DNA of 64,000 bases, taken from NCBI RefSeq assembly GCF_014648495.1, contig NZ_BMRF01000001.1:372001-436000 (forward strand). The letters are read 5' to 3'. Positions 25,866-34,807 of the stretch are shown piece by piece. Made by a program: the position numbers and the translations under genes. The stretch comes from Actinomadura cremea. GTDB lineage: Bacteria > Actinomycetota > Actinomycetes > Streptosporangiales > Streptosporangiaceae. The notes beneath the pieces are model-generated. The model was not told the DNA's origin and did not search any database. It was given only the letters and a program-made list of their open reading frames with translations. Each line of letters begins with the position of its first letter. Positions within the stretch are counted from its first letter, which is position 1.

Positions 25866-26549
25866 TTACCGTGAGTTACCATTTTGACCGCTTTTCACCA
25901 GACCTGTCTCATAGGCGAAGACGACCGCCTGAACTCGATCCCGCAATCCGAGTTTTGTCAGAATCCGCCCCATATGCGTCTTCACCGTCGCCTCCGAGAC
26001 GTACAGCCGGCCGGCGATCTCCGCGTTCGACATCCCCCGCGCGACCAGCCTCAGCACCTCGCCCTCCCGCTCGGTCAGGCTCTCCAGCGCCCCGCCCGCG
26101 GCCCGCTCGGCGTCCGGCAGGTGCATCGCGAACCGGTCCAGCAGCCGCTTCGTCGTGCTCGGCGCCACCACGGCGTCCCCCGAGTGCACCGCCTTGATCG
26201 CCTCGATGAGGTGCGCCGGCCCCGCGTCCTTCAGCAGGAACCCGCCCGCCCCCGCCTTGATCGCCGCGAACGCGTACTCGTCCAGATCGAACGTGGTCAG
26301 GATGGTGACCTTCGGCTTCTCCCCGCCCTCCACGATCCGGCGGGTCGCCTCGATCCCGTCCATCCGCGGCATCCGGACGTCCATCAGGACCACGTCCGCC
26401 CGCGTGGCGCGCAGCAGTTCGAGTGCCCGGAGGCCGTCGCCCGCCTCCCCCACCACCTCGATGTCCGGTTGCGCGTCCAGGACCATCGCGAACCCCGCCC
26501 GGACCAGCTCCTGATCGTCCACCAGAACGACCCGGATCGACTCATCCAT
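25866..26549 (-). CDS. NarL/FixJ family response regulator
   Basis: A 227-residue regulator. Receiver domain with acidic pair DD at 11-12, phosphoacceptor Asp57 in LMDVRMP, and conserved Thr and Lys (ILTTF, LLKDAG); C-terminal LuxR-type HTH in LTEREGEVLRLVARGMSNAEIAGRLYVSEATVKTH (about residues 155-190). ATG 26549 is 16 nt past the kinase stop. It is the cognate partner of the upstream histidine kinase. Such DesK/LiaS-type systems usually sense envelope stress and control adjacent exporters, here possibly the FtsX-type ABC transporter. Confidence 0.92.
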   Translation of the reverse strand: MDESIRVVLVDDQELVRAGFAMVLDAQPDIEVVGEAGDGLRALELLRATRADVVLMDVRMPRMDGIEATRRIVEGGEKPKVTILTTFDLDEYAFAAIKAGAGGFLLKDAGPAHLIEAIKAVHSGDAVVAPSTTKRLLDRFAMHLPDAERAAGGALESLTEREGEVLRLVARGMSNAEIAGRLYVSEATVKTHMGRILTKLGLRDRVQAVVFAYETGLVKSGQNGNSR

Positions 26550-26565
26550 CCTCTGCAATTCCCCT

Positions 26566-27759
26566 CTACGAACGGTCGAGAAGCTCAGCGTCACTGTTCT
26601 CGCCGGTGGGGATCCGGGCGAGCACCCCGAAGCCGCCGCCCGGCCGGGGCGCGGCGCGGACCGTGCCGCCGTACACCGCCGCGCGCTCCCGCATGCCCAT
26701 CAGGCCGTGGCCCCGCCCGTCGTCGGACGCCGCGGCGCCGCGGCCGTCGTCCTCCACCTGGACCTCGACGGCGTCCCCGCCGTACCGCAGCCGCACCGTC
26801 GCCGACGCCCGCGGCCCGCCGTGCTTGAGGGTATTGGTCAGCGCCTCCTGGACGATCCGGAAGACGGTGAGCTGGCGGCCCTGCGCCAGGTCCGGCGGCG
26901 TCCCCTCCGTTTCGAACGTCACGGCCAGGCCGGACGCGCGCACCTGCCCCACCAGGTCGTCGAGCTCCGCCACCCCCGGCTGCGGCGCGTACGCACCCGC
27001 GTCGTCGTCCTCCCGCAGGACGCCCAGCAGCCGCCGCATCTCGCCCAGCGCGTACCGTCCGGTCGTGGAGATCGCCTCCAGCGCCTGCCGGGCCCGGCCC
27101 ACATCGTGCTCGATCGCGTAGGACGCGCCGTCCGCCTGCACGATGATCACGCTGACGTTGTGCGCCACGACGTCGTGCAGCTCGCGCGCGATGCTGGCCC
27201 GTTCCGCGGCCATCGCCATCTTCACTTCGGCGTCGCGCTCCCGCTCCAGCCGCTCCGCCCGCTCCTCCAGCGAGCGCAGGTACGCCCGGCGCGTCCGCAT
27301 GTGCAGCCCGAGCAGCCATACCCCGGCGGCCATCACCGTCAGCATCACGAACGAGTACCGCCGATCACCCGCCCCCTCCGGGTACCGGTACGTCGCCATC
27401 ACCGCGCCGAACTCCACCACCAGGGCCGCGGCGACGCCCCACCGCAGCGTGAACCCGGCCGTCACCGTGTACAGCCCCATGAGCACCGCGATGTTCGCGG
27501 GGAGGGGGACGGTCCCCGCGAGGCACTGGACGGCCGATACCAGCGCGATCACGGCGAACACCGTCCGCGGGTACGTCCGCCTCAGCACCAGCGGAAGCAG
27601 CAGCCCGACCGTCAGCGCCGCGAACTCGCCGAGGGGGACGCCGTACGCGCCGCCCAGCAGACCCGGCACCGAGAACAGCACCAGGGGCGCAGCGAGGAAC
27701 GCGTCGACCAGCGGCGTCTTACCTCGGAGCCACTCCCACATCCTCCCGACCATGCGCAC
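26566..27759 (-). CDS. Sensor histidine kinase, HisKA_3 (DesK/NarX) type
   Basis: A 397-residue membrane kinase. About five to six hydrophobic segments occupy residues 15-150 with no extracytoplasmic domain; a coiled linker (RSLEERAERLERERDAE) leads to the HisKA_3 phosphorylation site ERASIARELHDVVAH with His195, then a HATPase domain with DDGRG and GHGLMGMRERA G-boxes. Sensing is probably within the membrane. Start may be at 27759 or at an ATG two or six codons later. It is divergent from the methyltransferase gene and co-oriented with its response regulator. Confidence 0.9.
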   Translation of the reverse strand: MRMVGRMWEWLRGKTPLVDAFLAAPLVLFSVPGLLGGAYGVPLGEFAALTVGLLLPLVLRRTYPRTVFAVIALVSAVQCLAGTVPLPANIAVLMGLYTVTAGFTLRWGVAAALVVEFGAVMATYRYPEGAGDRRYSFVMLTVMAAGVWLLGLHMRTRRAYLRSLEERAERLERERDAEVKMAMAAERASIARELHDVVAHNVSVIIVQADGASYAIEHDVGRARQALEAISTTGRYALGEMRRLLGVLREDDDAGAYAPQPGVAELDDLVGQVRASGLAVTFETEGTPPDLAQGRQLTVFRIVQEALTNTLKHGGPRASATVRLRYGGDAVEVQVEDDGRGAAASDDGRGHGLMGMRERAAVYGGTVRAAPRPGGGFGVLARIPTGENSDAELLDRS

Positions 27760-27863
27760 AGGCTATGTACCGCCAGGTCAGCATCGGATCAGCCACAAGT
27801 CGGACGGTGCTCCACCGCGAGGATGGTCCGGCCGGGGCCGTCGCCCACGGTAACGTCGCACTC

Positions 27864-28886
27864 GTGGAGGCATTGGTCACCGAGTGGCTGCCCTGGCGCG
27901 CCGCGATGGAACGCGCGCTGTACGGGGAGCGGGGGTTCTACCGGCGCGGAGAGCGCCCCGCCGAGCACTTCCGCACCTCGGTCCACGCGTCTCCCCGATT
28001 CGCCGCCGCCGTCGCCCGGCTCCTCGCCGAGGTGGACTCCGCACTCGATCACCCCTCCCGACTCGACTTGGTGGACGTCGGCGCCGGCTCGGGCGCCCTC
28101 CTCACGAACGTGCTGACCTGCGTCACCCCCGAACTCCGCACCCGGCTCGCGCTGACCGCCGTCGAGATCGCGCCGCGGCCCCCCGGTGTCCCCGCCGACA
28201 TGACCTGGCGTCCCGACATCCCCGACTCCTTCACCGGCCTCGCGATCGCCAACGAGTGGCTCGACAACATCCCCCTCGACGTGGTCGAACGGACACCCGA
28301 CGGCGTTCGGACGATGCTCGTCGACCCGTCCACCGGCGCCGAACGCCCCGGCCCCGCACCGTCCGCCGCCGACCGCGCCTGGCTCGACCGCTGGTGGCCG
28401 CTCGCCGAGGCCGGCGACCGCGCCGAGGTCGGCCGCCCCCGCTGCGCCGCCTGGGGCGCCGTCCTGCGCCGCCTGGACCGCGGCCTCGCGATCGCCGTCG
28501 ACTACGCCCACGACCGCGGCGCCCGCCCCCCGTACGGCACCCTGGCCGGCTACCGCGACGGCTCGACGGTCCCCGCCGTCCCGGACGGCTCCTGCGACGT
28601 CACCGCCCACGTCGCCCTCGACGCCTGCGCCGTCGAGGGCGAGCGCGCCGGCGCCACCGCGACCGTCCTCACCACCCAGCGCGCCGCCCTGCGCACCCTC
28701 GGCCTGACCGGCGCGCGCCCCCCGGTGGACCTCGCCCACCGCGACCCCCGCGCCTACGTCGCCGCCCTCTGCCACGCGGGCGAGGACGCCGAGCTCACCG
28801 ACCCGTCCGGCCTGGGCGGCTTCGGCTGGCTGGCCCAGGCCAAGCACATCCCCCTCCCCGCCTCCCTGACGACCCCGCCCCGCTGA
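27864..28886 (+). CDS. MidA/NDUFAF7-like SAM-dependent methyltransferase
   Basis: A 340-residue protein of the DUF185/MidA family. SAM-binding motif DVGAGSGALL is at about residues 71-80; VEIAPRPPG, AIANEWLDNIPLDVVE and LGGFGWLAQAKH are family landmarks. The mitochondrial member NDUFAF7 dimethylates an arginine of the NuoD-like complex I subunit NDUFS2. A NuoD paralogue lies 6.6 kb downstream on the same strand, which makes a link attractive. GTG 27864 is chosen because homologues begin at this point and TAACGT lies 7 nt upstream (possible leaderless start); an ATG at 27765 would add 33 unrelated residues. Confidence 0.78.
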   Translation: MEALVTEWLPWRAAMERALYGERGFYRRGERPAEHFRTSVHASPRFAAAVARLLAEVDSALDHPSRLDLVDVGAGSGALLTNVLTCVTPELRTRLALTAVEIAPRPPGVPADMTWRPDIPDSFTGLAIANEWLDNIPLDVVERTPDGVRTMLVDPSTGAERPGPAPSAADRAWLDRWWPLAEAGDRAEVGRPRCAAWGAVLRRLDRGLAIAVDYAHDRGARPPYGTLAGYRDGSTVPAVPDGSCDVTAHVALDACAVEGERAGATATVLTTQRAALRTLGLTGARPPVDLAHRDPRAYVAALCHAGEDAELTDPSGLGGFGWLAQAKHIPLPASLTTPPR

Positions 28887-28995
28887 CACACCCGAACCCC
28901 ACGCGCCCCCACCCAGCAGCGCGCTCCGAGCCAGACCGCGCGGATGTCATGTCACCCGTAACCGTCCGGGTGCGGGTCGGCGTGGGTCGGCGGGG

Positions 28996-30261
28996 TCAGC
29001 ACTCCACGTGGAGGGCCTCCAGTCCTCGGAGGATGAAGCCGGGCTTCCACTTGGGCTCGGCGGTCGGGCGCAGTCCGGGCGCGGCTCTCAGCAGGGCGCC
29101 GAAGGACTCGGCCATCTCGATGCGGCCGAGTGGAGCGCCCAGGCAGTAGTGGATGCCGAGGCCGAACGTGATGTGCGGGTTCGGGTCGCGGCTCAGGTCG
29201 AGGCGGTCCGGGTCGGCGAACACCGCGGGGTCTCGGTTGGCTGACGCGAAGAGCAGTGCTACCTCGGCGCCGCGCGGGATGTCGGTCCCGGCGACGGTGA
29301 CGTCCTCCAGGATCCAGCGTTCGAACATCGGCGCCGGGGTGTCGTAGCGGAGCAGTTCCTCGACGGCCGTGGGCACCAGCGCCGGGTCGGCGCGGAGACG
29401 TTCCAGCTCGCCGGGGTTGCGGAACAGCGACCACCATCCGTTGCCCGTGGCGTTCACCGTGGCCTCGTGCCCGGCGTTGAGCAGCAGGACGCAGGTGCCG
29501 ATCAGTTCGTCCTCGGTGAGCCGGTCGCCTTCGTCGACCACCTGGGCGAGCGCGCTGATCAGGTCGTCGCGTGGCTCGTCGCGGCGGGACCGGGCCAGGT
29601 CGCGCAGGTAGTCGGAGAACTCGACGGCGGCGCGGACGGCCGTCCGCTGGGTGTCCTCGGAGGGGTTCAGCTCGTACATCCCGCAGATGTCGGCCGACCA
29701 GGGGCGCAGCAGGGGCCGGTCCTCGGTGGGGACGCCCAGCATCTCGGCGATCACGTTCACCGGGAGCGGCTCGGCGACCTCGGCGAGCAGGTCGCCGCCG
29801 CCTCGGGCCGCGAACCCGTCGGCCAGTTCCCCGGCCAGCCGTCTGATGGTGGGGCGCAGCCCTTCGACCATCCGCGCGGTGAACGCCTTGGACACCAGCC
29901 GCCGCAGCCGCGTGTGCGTGGGCGGTTCGACGTCCAGCATTCCGGCGCGGACGAGGTCCCAGAAGGGTCTGAGGAACTCCGCCTCGGGCTCCCTGCCGAA
30001 CTCCTCGTGGGTCGCCACGTGGAGATACGAGCGTCCGAGCCGGCGGTCGCGCAGGAGGGCGTCGACGTCCGCGTAGCGGCTGACGACCCACTGCTCCGTG
30101 GGCTCGTGGAAGAACACCGGTTGCTTCTCACGGAGCCGCTCGAAGACCGGATAGGGGTCAGCCACGAAGTCGGGCGACCACGGGTCATAGGACATTCCAC
30201 TCATCTCCGAACGATATGCCGGTTCCATTTCCGCGGGCCGCGTGTGCTCAGGCTGCCTCAC
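28996..30261 (-). CDS. Cytochrome P450
   Basis: A 421-residue soluble bacterial P450. The I-helix reads LLLNAGHEATVNATGNG: the acid of the acid-alcohol pair is Glu and the position of the conserved Thr is Ala, as in P450eryF, which relies on substrate for proton delivery. The K-helix ExxR is in VEELLRYDTPAP, and the heme-binding loop is FGLGIHYCLGAPLGRIE with Cys373. GTG 30261 follows GGAGG at ideal spacing, so the longest start is used. No ferredoxin or reductase gene adjoins it and no biosynthetic cluster is visible, so redox partner and substrate are unknown. Confidence 0.93.
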   Translation of the reverse strand: MRQPEHTRPAEMEPAYRSEMSGMSYDPWSPDFVADPYPVFERLREKQPVFFHEPTEQWVVSRYADVDALLRDRRLGRSYLHVATHEEFGREPEAEFLRPFWDLVRAGMLDVEPPTHTRLRRLVSKAFTARMVEGLRPTIRRLAGELADGFAARGGGDLLAEVAEPLPVNVIAEMLGVPTEDRPLLRPWSADICGMYELNPSEDTQRTAVRAAVEFSDYLRDLARSRRDEPRDDLISALAQVVDEGDRLTEDELIGTCVLLLNAGHEATVNATGNGWWSLFRNPGELERLRADPALVPTAVEELLRYDTPAPMFERWILEDVTVAGTDIPRGAEVALLFASANRDPAVFADPDRLDLSRDPNPHITFGLGIHYCLGAPLGRIEMAESFGALLRAAPGLRPTAEPKWKPGFILRGLEALHVEC

Positions 30262-30393
30262 GAGACACCTCCGTGCTCGATGACGTGGTCGTCGACGGGA
30301 CCGGTCCGCCCATCCCCCGCGCTGGGCGGACCGGCAACTTCATGCTCGGGCACAGCGGTTTCCGAGGTGACGAGAACTTCGTTCTGTGGATAA

Positions 30394-31797
30394 CTATCGC
30401 GCGAGCGCCTCGCCGATGACGCGGGCGCCGTCCGGGAAGGCGCCCGGGTTCGGGCCCGAGTAGTTGAGCCGCAGGTAGGCGCCGGTCGGTTCGGCGGGGA
30501 ACCATTCGCCGCCCGGTGCGATGACGACTCCGGCACCTTCGCAGTCGCGGGCGAGCCGCTCCAGGTCGGTGGCGTCCGGCAGCCGCACCCAGAGGTTCAG
30601 CCCTCCCTGCGGCACGGCCTCGATGCGGGCGGTGGGGACGTGTTCCCGGAGCGCGCCGACCAGGAGGTCGCGGCGGGCGGAGAGCTGCCGGCGGAGGCCG
30701 CGCAGGTGCGTGCGCCAGGCCGGCTGGGTGACGACGTCCAGCGCGACGGCCTGCAGCATGCCGCTGACGTACATGGCCTCGGCCTGCGTGTCGGCGAGGA
30801 CGCGTTCGCGGGCGGGACCGCGGGCGATCACCCCGGCGATGCGCACCGCGGGCGAAACGCTCTTGGTCAGCGACCGCAGGTACACGACGTGCCCGCCGTC
30901 GTCTCGGGACGCGACCGGGACGGGGTCCGCGGCGATGCCGAAATCGTGCGCCCAGTCGTCCTCGATGAGGAACGCGCCGTGCCGCCGGACGAGCTCGAGG
31001 ACCCGATCCACCAGGTCGGGAGACCATCGCCCGCCGGTCGGGTTGGCGAAGTTCGGCTGGGCGTAGAACGCGCGGGCCCCGGTCTGCTCGAACGCGCGCG
31101 CCAGCTCGTCCGGGTCGGGGCCTTCGGTCCCGCTGGGGACGGGTACGACCCGAACGCCCACCTGGGCGGCGGCGAGGATCGCGCCCCAGTACGTCGGGGA
31201 CTCCATCAGCAGCGGACGACCCGCGCCGACGAGCGCGCGGAAGGCGCTGCCGAGCCCGCTCTGGCTGCCGGGGAAGACGATGACGTCGCTCGGCGCCGGG
31301 ACCGCGCCCGACGCGGGGGTCGCCGCGCCGAGTTCGGCCGCGAACCATGCCTGCAGTTCCGGCAGCCCGGCGGACGGTGGACGTCCGACGGCCGCGTCAC
31401 TGCGGGCCGCACGGGCGAACGCCGCCTTGACCAGGCGCTCGGGCAGAAGTTCGCGGTCCGGATAGCCCGAGTGCAGGGCGACCACGTCGTTCGGGGCGGT
31501 CCGCAGGGCCGTGGACGTCCGCGGGGTGCGGTTCCGGGGCGTTCCGAGCGCCGCGGTCTGCCATCCGTAGTCGTTCGGGCGTGCCACGCGGACGGTGCGG
31601 ACGAACGTGCCCACGCCGGGACGGCTCTCGACCAATCCCTGCGTCGCCAGACTCCGCAGCGCCTTCTGCACCGTGACCGGGCTCGCCCCGTACTGCGCGA
31701 CCAGGGTCCGCGTGGACGGCAGCTTGGCACCCGGCGCGGCCGTGGCGATCCAGTCGCGCAGACCTGCCGCGATGCGCACACTGCTATCGTTGTACAT
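30394..31797 (-). CDS. MocR-type GntR regulator with aminotransferase-like domain
   Basis: A 467-residue fusion: an N-terminal GntR winged helix (IAAGLRDWIATAAPGAKLPSTRTLVAQYGASPVTVQKALRSLATQGLVESRPGVGTFV, about residues 8-66, shown in part by GAKLPSTRTLVAQYGASPVT) followed by a fold-type I PLP domain with NFANPTGGRW and the PLP lysine Lys312 in SLTKS. MocR proteins sense PLP-linked metabolites and control neighbouring genes. ATG 31797 is chosen because the longer upstream reading runs through the divergent transporter gene. Its start codon overlaps that of the EamA gene. Regulation of that transporter and of itself is the likely role. Confidence 0.88.
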   Translation of the reverse strand: MYNDSSVRIAAGLRDWIATAAPGAKLPSTRTLVAQYGASPVTVQKALRSLATQGLVESRPGVGTFVRTVRVARPNDYGWQTAALGTPRNRTPRTSTALRTAPNDVVALHSGYPDRELLPERLVKAAFARAARSDAAVGRPPSAGLPELQAWFAAELGAATPASGAVPAPSDVIVFPGSQSGLGSAFRALVGAGRPLLMESPTYWGAILAAAQVGVRVVPVPSGTEGPDPDELARAFEQTGARAFYAQPNFANPTGGRWSPDLVDRVLELVRRHGAFLIEDDWAHDFGIAADPVPVASRDDGGHVVYLRSLTKSVSPAVRIAGVIARGPARERVLADTQAEAMYVSGMLQAVALDVVTQPAWRTHLRGLRRQLSARRDLLVGALREHVPTARIEAVPQGGLNLWVRLPDATDLERLARDCEGAGVVIAPGGEWFPAEPTGAYLRLNYSGPNPGAFPDGARVIGEALAR

Positions 31798-31809
31798 GTC
31801 AGTTGATAG
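31784..31809. promoter_or_regulatory. Symmetric divergent promoter/operator over overlapping start codons
   Basis: A 26-bp dyad CTATC-N5-ACATGT-N5-GATAG. The central CATG holds both start codons: the plus-strand ATG 31796-31798 (EamA) and the minus-strand ATG 31797-31795 (MocR). Facing outward, TATCGT (plus) and TATCAA (minus) each end 5 nt before their ATG, as expected for leaderless divergent transcripts. Confidence 0.6.
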
Positions 31810-32737
31810 TAGCGCTACCGCATCAATGGCTCCGCCGCTATCGTCCGCCGGACTCCGATGGGGCCTGGTCGGGGTCGCGGCGTTCTCGTTCACCGTCCCG
31901 TTCACCCGTGTCGCCGTCGCAGGCGGCGGCATGTCCCCGCTGTTCGTCGGCGCGGGCCGCGCGGTCGTCGCCGCGTGCCTCGCGGCCGCCGCACTGGCGA
32001 TCACGAGGCAGCGCCCGCCGCGCGGCGTCCAGTGGGTCCGGGTAGCGGTGGTCGCCGGCGGGGTGGTCGCCGGCTTCCCGCTGCTGACGTCGTTCGCGCT
32101 CACCACCGCGCCGGCCTCCCACGGCGCCGTCGTGATCGCGCTGCTGCCCGCGGCGACCGCGGTGACGGCCGTGGTCCGCGGGCACGAACGGCAGCCGAGG
32201 TCGTTCTGGGTCATGGCGGCCGTCGGCGCGGTCGCCGCGGTCGCGTTCGCGTCGTCGCAGGGTGGCGGGCTCAGCGGGCTCCACCCGTCCGACCTGCTGC
32301 TGTTCGGCGCCGTCGTCGCGGCGGCGATCGGCTACGCCGAGGGCGGGCTCCTCGCCCGCGAACTCGGCGCGTGGCAGACCGTGTCCTGGGCGCTCGTGAT
32401 CGCCGCGCCGCCGATGCTCCTCGCCACCGCGGCCTCGCTGGTCCGGCAGCCCGCGACCGGCGGCCCGGCCGAGTGGGCCGCGTTCGCGTACCTCGGGGTC
32501 GTCAGCATGTTCCTCGGATTCTTCGCCTGGTATCGCGGGTTGGCGATCGGCCCGATGGCGCGGGTCGGTCAGGTCCAGCTCGTCCAGCCCGTGATGACCA
32601 TCTGCTGGGCCGCGCTGCTCCTGCACGAGCGGCTCACCTGGCCCACCGTCCTCGGCGGTGTCGCCGTGATCGCCTGCGCCGCCGGTGCGGTACGCACCCG
32701 GCAGGGGCGGCGGACCGGCGACCGACAAACCAGGTGA
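31796..32737 (+). CDS. EamA/DMT-family transporter
   Basis: A 313-residue membrane protein with ten hydrophobic segments in two homologous halves, the EamA pattern: GLRWGLVGVAAFSFTVPFTRVAVAGGGMSPLFVGAGRA opens the first half (in part GLRWGLVGVAAFSFTVP), and QVQLVQPVMTICWAALLLHERLTWPTVLGGVAVI closes the second (core LVQPVMTICWAALLLHERL). These are exporters of amino acids or other metabolites. It is divergent from the MocR regulator with overlapping start codons and no ribosome binding site, so translation is probably leaderless; an ATG ten codons later has no ribosome binding site either. RidA follows 62 nt downstream. Confidence 0.87.
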   Translation: MSVDSSATASMAPPLSSAGLRWGLVGVAAFSFTVPFTRVAVAGGGMSPLFVGAGRAVVAACLAAAALAITRQRPPRGVQWVRVAVVAGGVVAGFPLLTSFALTTAPASHGAVVIALLPAATAVTAVVRGHERQPRSFWVMAAVGAVAAVAFASSQGGGLSGLHPSDLLLFGAVVAAAIGYAEGGLLARELGAWQTVSWALVIAAPPMLLATAASLVRQPATGGPAEWAAFAYLGVVSMFLGFFAWYRGLAIGPMARVGQVQLVQPVMTICWAALLLHERLTWPTVLGGVAVIACAAGAVRTRQGRRTGDRQTR

Positions 32738-32799
32738 GACCAGGGGAGGCTCTTTGGGAGGATCACGGGAATTCCACGATCCCTCGCAGAGGAGTGCCC

Positions 32800-33207
32800 A
32801 TGGCCCGTGCCGTCAGCCTGATCCGTTCCGCATCGCTCTCGGACGTCGCCGAGTACGCCTACGCGGCCACGGCGCCCGCCGAGGCCCGGCTGATCTTCCT
32901 CGCGGGGTCGTGCCCCCTCGACGAGGACGGCTCCACCGTCGCGATCGGCGACTACGCGGGGCAGGCGGCCAGATGCGTCGAGAACCTGCGGACCGCGCTG
33001 GCGGACGCCGGTGCCTCGCTCCAGGACGTCATCAGCACCAGGGTCCTCGTCGCGTCGGCCCGCCAGCCTGACCTGGTGACGTCCTGGGAGGTCGTCCGCG
33101 ACGCGTTCGGCGACCACGACGTGCCGAGCACGCTGATGGGCGTGACCGTACTCGGCTACGACGATCAACTGGTGGAGATCGAGGCGGTCGCCGCGGTCCT
33201 CGACTGA
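32800..33207 (+). CDS. RidA family (YjgF/YER057c/UK114) protein
   Basis: A 135-residue RidA-like protein: RLIFLAGSCPLDEDGSTVAIGDYAGQAARCVENLRTALADAGASLQDVI (in part IGDYAGQAARCVENLRTAL) is the family core, ending in VEIEAVAAVL. RidA proteins hydrolyse reactive enamines and imines made by PLP enzymes. The conserved arginine of active RidA sits in a segment that here reads STLMGVTVLGYDDQLVEIEA, without an obvious catalytic Arg, so this may be a non-canonical Rid subfamily. ATG 32800 follows GAGGAG. It lies next to a MocR/EamA pair, consistent with amino-acid or PLP metabolism. Confidence 0.8.
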   Translation: MARAVSLIRSASLSDVAEYAYAATAPAEARLIFLAGSCPLDEDGSTVAIGDYAGQAARCVENLRTALADAGASLQDVISTRVLVASARQPDLVTSWEVVRDAFGDHDVPSTLMGVTVLGYDDQLVEIEAVAAVLD

Positions 33208-33250
33208 CGAACCGCAAGGCCGTCCAGTACTGCCTCTGTCCAGACGTGCG

Positions 33251-34807
33251 TTAGCGGGCAGCCCAGTGGGAGGGGTCGCCCGCTGCCTTCCGGGCGGCGC
33301 GGGCCCTGCGTGCCGTGGACTCGACGATCGCACGCGCCTCGCCCAGGTCGCGGTCTGCTGCGGCGACCTGGACGGAACCCGGTGGTGCGTCCACGTGAAC
33401 GGTCGCCAGGCCCAGGAGCCTCTGGAGCGGGTTCACGGTCAGACGGACGCTCTGCGCGCGCGCATGGGCGATCACGTCCGTGCGGCGGCACGGCCAGCCG
33501 TGCCGTGTCACGAAGACGACGTCGTCGGTTCCCGCGCCGTCCGGACGATCGATCGTCACGGCCTTCGCGGACGCCGGGACGAGCGGGACGGCGTCCACGT
33601 GCGTCCCCGGGAACACCTGCGAGACCAGGTGCATGGCGACGTGGCGCGGGGCCACCGGCAGGAGCGTCGAGGAGAGCGCCTGCCGCTCGCCCGCGTACCC
33701 CGCCACCGTGATCTCGACCCGGACCCAGCCGAGGCTCCGCCAGATCGCCGGCTCGACGATGCCGACGGCCTGCACGCGGCCGGGCGGGAGCGTCTGCATG
33801 CGTGTCTCGAGCAGCCCGTACCTGAGCCGGATCCCGTCCGGTGACAGGGCGACCCGGAAGTTCGCGTACATCACCAGGGGGGCGACCACGGCGCGGAGGA
33901 GGCCGAGCAGGACCGGCACGGTGACGGCCAGGATGCCGCCCTCCGTGTACACCACCATGAACACCAGCGAACCGAGGAACAGCAGGATCGTCCCGATGAC
34001 GGGCCAGCGCAGGATGAGCGACGAGAAGAGCGCGCCGAACGGAACGCGCCACACGTGACGTTCGGGGGCCTCCGGGGTGTGTCCGGGCAGTCCGGCGGCG
34101 AGGGCGAGGAGTTCGGCGCGCAACTGCTGGGCCGAGTTCCGCCCCAGGTAGCGCAGCGCGATCTCGCTCTCCTCGCCGCCCGCCAGCTCGACCCGGACCT
34201 CGGCGAGGGCGAACACGCGCGTGACCAGCGGCCGGACGAGGTCGACGGCCTGGATGCGCGACAGCGGGATGCGCCGCTTGCGCTTGCGCAGCAGGCCGGT
34301 CTCCACGACGAGGTCGTCGCCGTCCACCCGGAAGCGCAGCGACAGCCACGCCCACAGGCCGCTGCCGACCGCGATCGCGGCCATCGGCACCGACACGATC
34401 AGGAACCTCGCGATCACCTCAGGGGTGAGGGCGAGGACGATGCCGTCCTCGGTCTGCGTCAGCAGGAGCGGGAAGCCGAGCAGGACGAAGTAGACGATCA
34501 GGAACACGAACGCGCGAAGCGGCGCGGTCGCCCAGTGCAGCCTGTGGGTGCCTTCCGAGAACCGCACCGGCGGCTGCATCGGGTAGCCGTACGGCGGTCT
34601 GGGCGGGCCGTACGCCGGTCCCTGGTACGGGCCAGGCTGCCCATAGGGAGGACGCGGAGGGCCGTAGGGCCCGGGTGGTCCTGGTGGGCCGTAGGGCCCG
34701 GGTGGTCCGGGTGGGCCGTGGGGCCCGGGTCGTCCCTGCGGACCGGGCGGTCCGTAGGGGCCGTACGGCCCGGGGGCGCCGGGCGGAGGACCGTAGGGGC
34801 CGTTCAC
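33251..34807 (-). CDS. YdbT-like PH-domain (DUF304) membrane protein with collagen-like Pro/Gly/Tyr N-terminus
   Basis: A 518-residue membrane protein. Residues 1-75 are a [11 protein letters not shown]-type repeat, followed by paired hydrophobic helices ([17 protein letters not shown]) and three bacterial PH (DUF304) units, recognisable by [27 protein letters not shown] (core [19 protein letters not shown]), [23 protein letters not shown] and the last near residue 430, each after membrane helices. It overlaps the preceding YdbS-like gene by 4 nt (GTGA, GTG 34807). In Bacillus the YdbS-YdbT pair confers resistance to antimicrobial peptides and acts at the membrane; function here is inferred only by family. 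Confidence 0.82.
   Translation of the reverse strand: MNGPYGPPPGAPGPYGPYGPPGPQGRPGPHGPPGPPGPYGPPGPPGPYGPPRPPYGQPGPYQGPAYGPPRPPYGYPMQPPVRFSEGTHRLHWATAPLRAFVFLIVYFVLLGFPLLLTQTEDGIVLALTPEVIARFLIVSVPMAAIAVGSGLWAWLSLRFRVDGDDLVVETGLLRKRKRRIPLSRIQAVDLVRPLVTRVFALAEVRVELAGGEESEIALRYLGRNSAQQLRAELLALAAGLPGHTPEAPERHVWRVPFGALFSSLILRWPVIGTILLFLGSLVFMVVYTEGGILAVTVPVLLGLLRAVVAPLVMYANFRVALSPDGIRLRYGLLETRMQTLPPGRVQAVGIVEPAIWRSLGWVRVEITVAGYAGERQALSSTLLPVAPRHVAMHLVSQVFPGTHVDAVPLVPASAKAVTIDRPDGAGTDDVVFVTRHGWPCRRTDVIAHARAQSVRLTVNPLQRLLGLATVHVDAPPGSVQVAAADRDLGEARAIVESTARRARAARKAAGDPSHWAAR
34655..34800. repeat. Tandem repeat encoding [11 protein letters not shown] units
   Basis: Repeats of GGGCCGTAGGGCCCGGGTGG-type units of about 27-33 bp code for the low-complexity N-terminus of the YdbT-like protein. 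Likely to vary in copy number between strains. Confidence 0.55.
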
